DNA of 15,397 nucleotides, from the NCBI GenBank assembly GCA_947458415.1, contig CANGZG010000045.1:1-15397 (forward strand). The letters run 5' to 3'. The notes under the pieces were generated by a model. That model was not told the origin of the DNA. It was given only the letters and a program-made list of their open reading frames with translations, and ran no database searches. The DNA is from Comamonadaceae bacterium (lineage in GTDB: Bacteria > Pseudomonadota > Gammaproteobacteria > Burkholderiales > Burkholderiaceae_C). Position 1 is the first letter of the stretch. Every line of letters starts with the position of its first letter. Of the stretch, positions 14,464-15,397 are shown piece after piece. The translations under genes were made by a program, and so were the position numbers.

Positions 14464-15397
14464 TTAGGCGTTGGGCTCTGGCTTGGCGGTGCGCACACTC
14501 AGCAGCATGGTGATCACCAAAATGCCAATCACCACACCCAAAGACACCGTGACAGGTATTTTGTAAACATCGATCAAACACATTTTGGTGCCGATGAAGA
14601 CCAGAATGATGGCCAAGCCGTAGTTCAGTAAATGGAATTTGTGGGCAACCGCGGCCAGCAAAAAATACATGGCACGCAGACCCAAAATCGCCAGTACGTT
14701 GCTGGTCAGCACAATGAAGGGATCGCTGGTGATGGCGAAGATGGCGGGAATCGAATCGACTGCAAAAATCACATCGGTCAAGGCGATCAAGCAAATCACC
14801 ATCAGCAAAGGAGTGGCAATTTTTTGACCGTTTTCAATGGTCCAGAATTTTTCGCCGTCATAGTGTTTGCTGACCCGCATGTACTTGCGCAGCAACTTCA
14901 GCGCAGGGTTGTTGTTCAAGTCGGGTTCTTTGCCGGCAGCCCACCACATTTTGATGCCGGTCAAGACCAAGAACGCACCAAAGACGTACAGCACCCAATG
15001 AAACTCTGACATCAGCCAACCGCCGGCCAAAATCATCACTGTTCGCAAGACAATGGCGCCCACGATGCCAATCATCAGCACCCGTTTTTGAAATGCTGAC
15101 GGCACAGCAAAGTAGGTGAAGATCATCAAGAAGACGAAAATATTGTCTACCGCCAACGATTTTTCAATCAAGTAGCCAGTGAGAAATTCCAGTGATTTGG
15201 TGTTGGCCAATTCGGTGGAACCACTGCTGTCTTTGACGGCCCACCAGAACAGCCCGTTGAATACAAAACTCAAGGCAATCCAGATCAGCGACCAGTTGAG
15301 CGCTTCTTTCACACCAATATCATGTGCGCCTTGTTTTTTGAGCACCACAAAATCGATGAACAAAGAGGTCAGCACAATCACACCGAACACGACCCAC
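14464..15397 (-). CDS. TerC/Alx family integral membrane protein, N-terminus cut by the window
   Basis: The frame ends at 14464 and stays open to the right edge (codons TGG GTC precede an internal GTG at 15390), so the N-terminus lies outside. About 311 codons are seen, close to the 320 of full-length Alx-type proteins. Hallmarks are the acidic membrane motifs EKSLAVDNIFVFLMIF and TDVIFAVDSIPAIFAI, a GAFLVLTGIKMWWA helix, and the loop HYDGEKFWTIENGQKIATPLL. Family members act in metal ion export (Mn2+, as reported for E. coli Alx and Bacillus TerC homologues) and in tellurite resistance. The pH-responsive leader that controls E. coli alx would lie beyond the edge, so its presence cannot be judged. 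Confidence 0.95.
   Translation of the reverse strand, partial: WVVFGVIVLTSLFIDFVVLKKQGAHDIGVKEALNWSLIWIALSFVFNGLFWWAVKDSSGSTELANTKSLEFLTGYLIEKSLAVDNIFVFLMIFTYFAVPSAFQKRVLMIGIVGAIVLRTVMILAGGWLMSEFHWVLYVFGAFLVLTGIKMWWAAGKEPDLNNNPALKLLRKYMRVSKHYDGEKFWTIENGQKIATPLLMVICLIALTDVIFAVDSIPAIFAITSDPFIVLTSNVLAILGLRAMYFLLAAVAHKFHLLNYGLAIILVFIGTKMCLIDVYKIPVTVSLGVVIGILVITMLLSVRTAKPEPNA

Noticed and set aside
1..15397. tRNA genes, rRNA, CRISPR arrays, insertion sequences, riboswitches.
   Set aside because: No cloverleaf-like segments, spaced repeats, transposase frames or long intergenic leaders were seen on reading both strands. Any alx-type leader of terC would lie outside the window.

Overview
The window looks like a chromosomal stretch of a Burkholderiales betaproteobacterium, probably Comamonadaceae (Limnohabitans/Rhodoferax/Polaromonas-like). 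This rests on moderate GC, dense tightly spaced genes, a TRAP transporter, ACS-family and YbfB-type MFS carriers, a SnoaL/NTF2-like secreted protein and a TrhO-type rhodanese; the taxon is an inference. I see no rRNA, tRNA, CRISPR, insertion sequence or phage gene. The longest gene-free stretch is the 213 bp divergent region 1956-2168.

Layout. (1) 1-1955, minus strand: a dctP-dctQ-dctM TRAP uptake operon, with dctM cut by the left edge. (2) 2169-5153, plus strand, divergent from it: a secreted NTF2-like protein, a 2-keto-4-pentenoate hydratase-like enzyme, a beta-hydroxyacid dehydrogenase with an unusual GRT substrate motif, and an SDR. With the TRAP operon these look like an uptake and catabolism locus for a small organic acid of unknown identity. 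(3) 5225-6792: a secreted HExxH zincin-like protein with an odd zinc motif, overlapping by 4 nt a secreted FKBP prolyl isomerase. (4) 6913-10265: an ACS-type MFS carrier, a ModA-like binding-fold protein with no signal peptide and no ABC partner, and a YbfB/YjiJ-type MFS carrier. (5) 10296-11969: a tRNA-hydroxylating rhodanese (TrhO) fused in frame to a complete glutaredoxin-like GST. (6) 11990-13474, minus strand: a small exported adhesin-E-like protein, a zf-TFIIB zinc-ribbon protein and a Bax-inhibitor-1/YccA membrane protein. (7) 13576 to the right edge: an NhaR-type LysR regulator, convergent with a TerC/Alx membrane protein cut by the right edge.

All genes from 2169 to 11969 point the same way with short gaps or overlaps, so several cotranscribed blocks are likely. 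The most notable items are the TrhO-GST fusion, the binding-protein-fold gene between two MFS carriers (a possible enzyme such as an isomerase rather than a transport component), the zincin whose third histidine is one residue off the usual spacing, and the YihU-like GRT motif in the beta-hydroxyacid dehydrogenase beside a TRAP system. No gene here proves a wholly new system; the substrate of the catabolic locus is unresolved.
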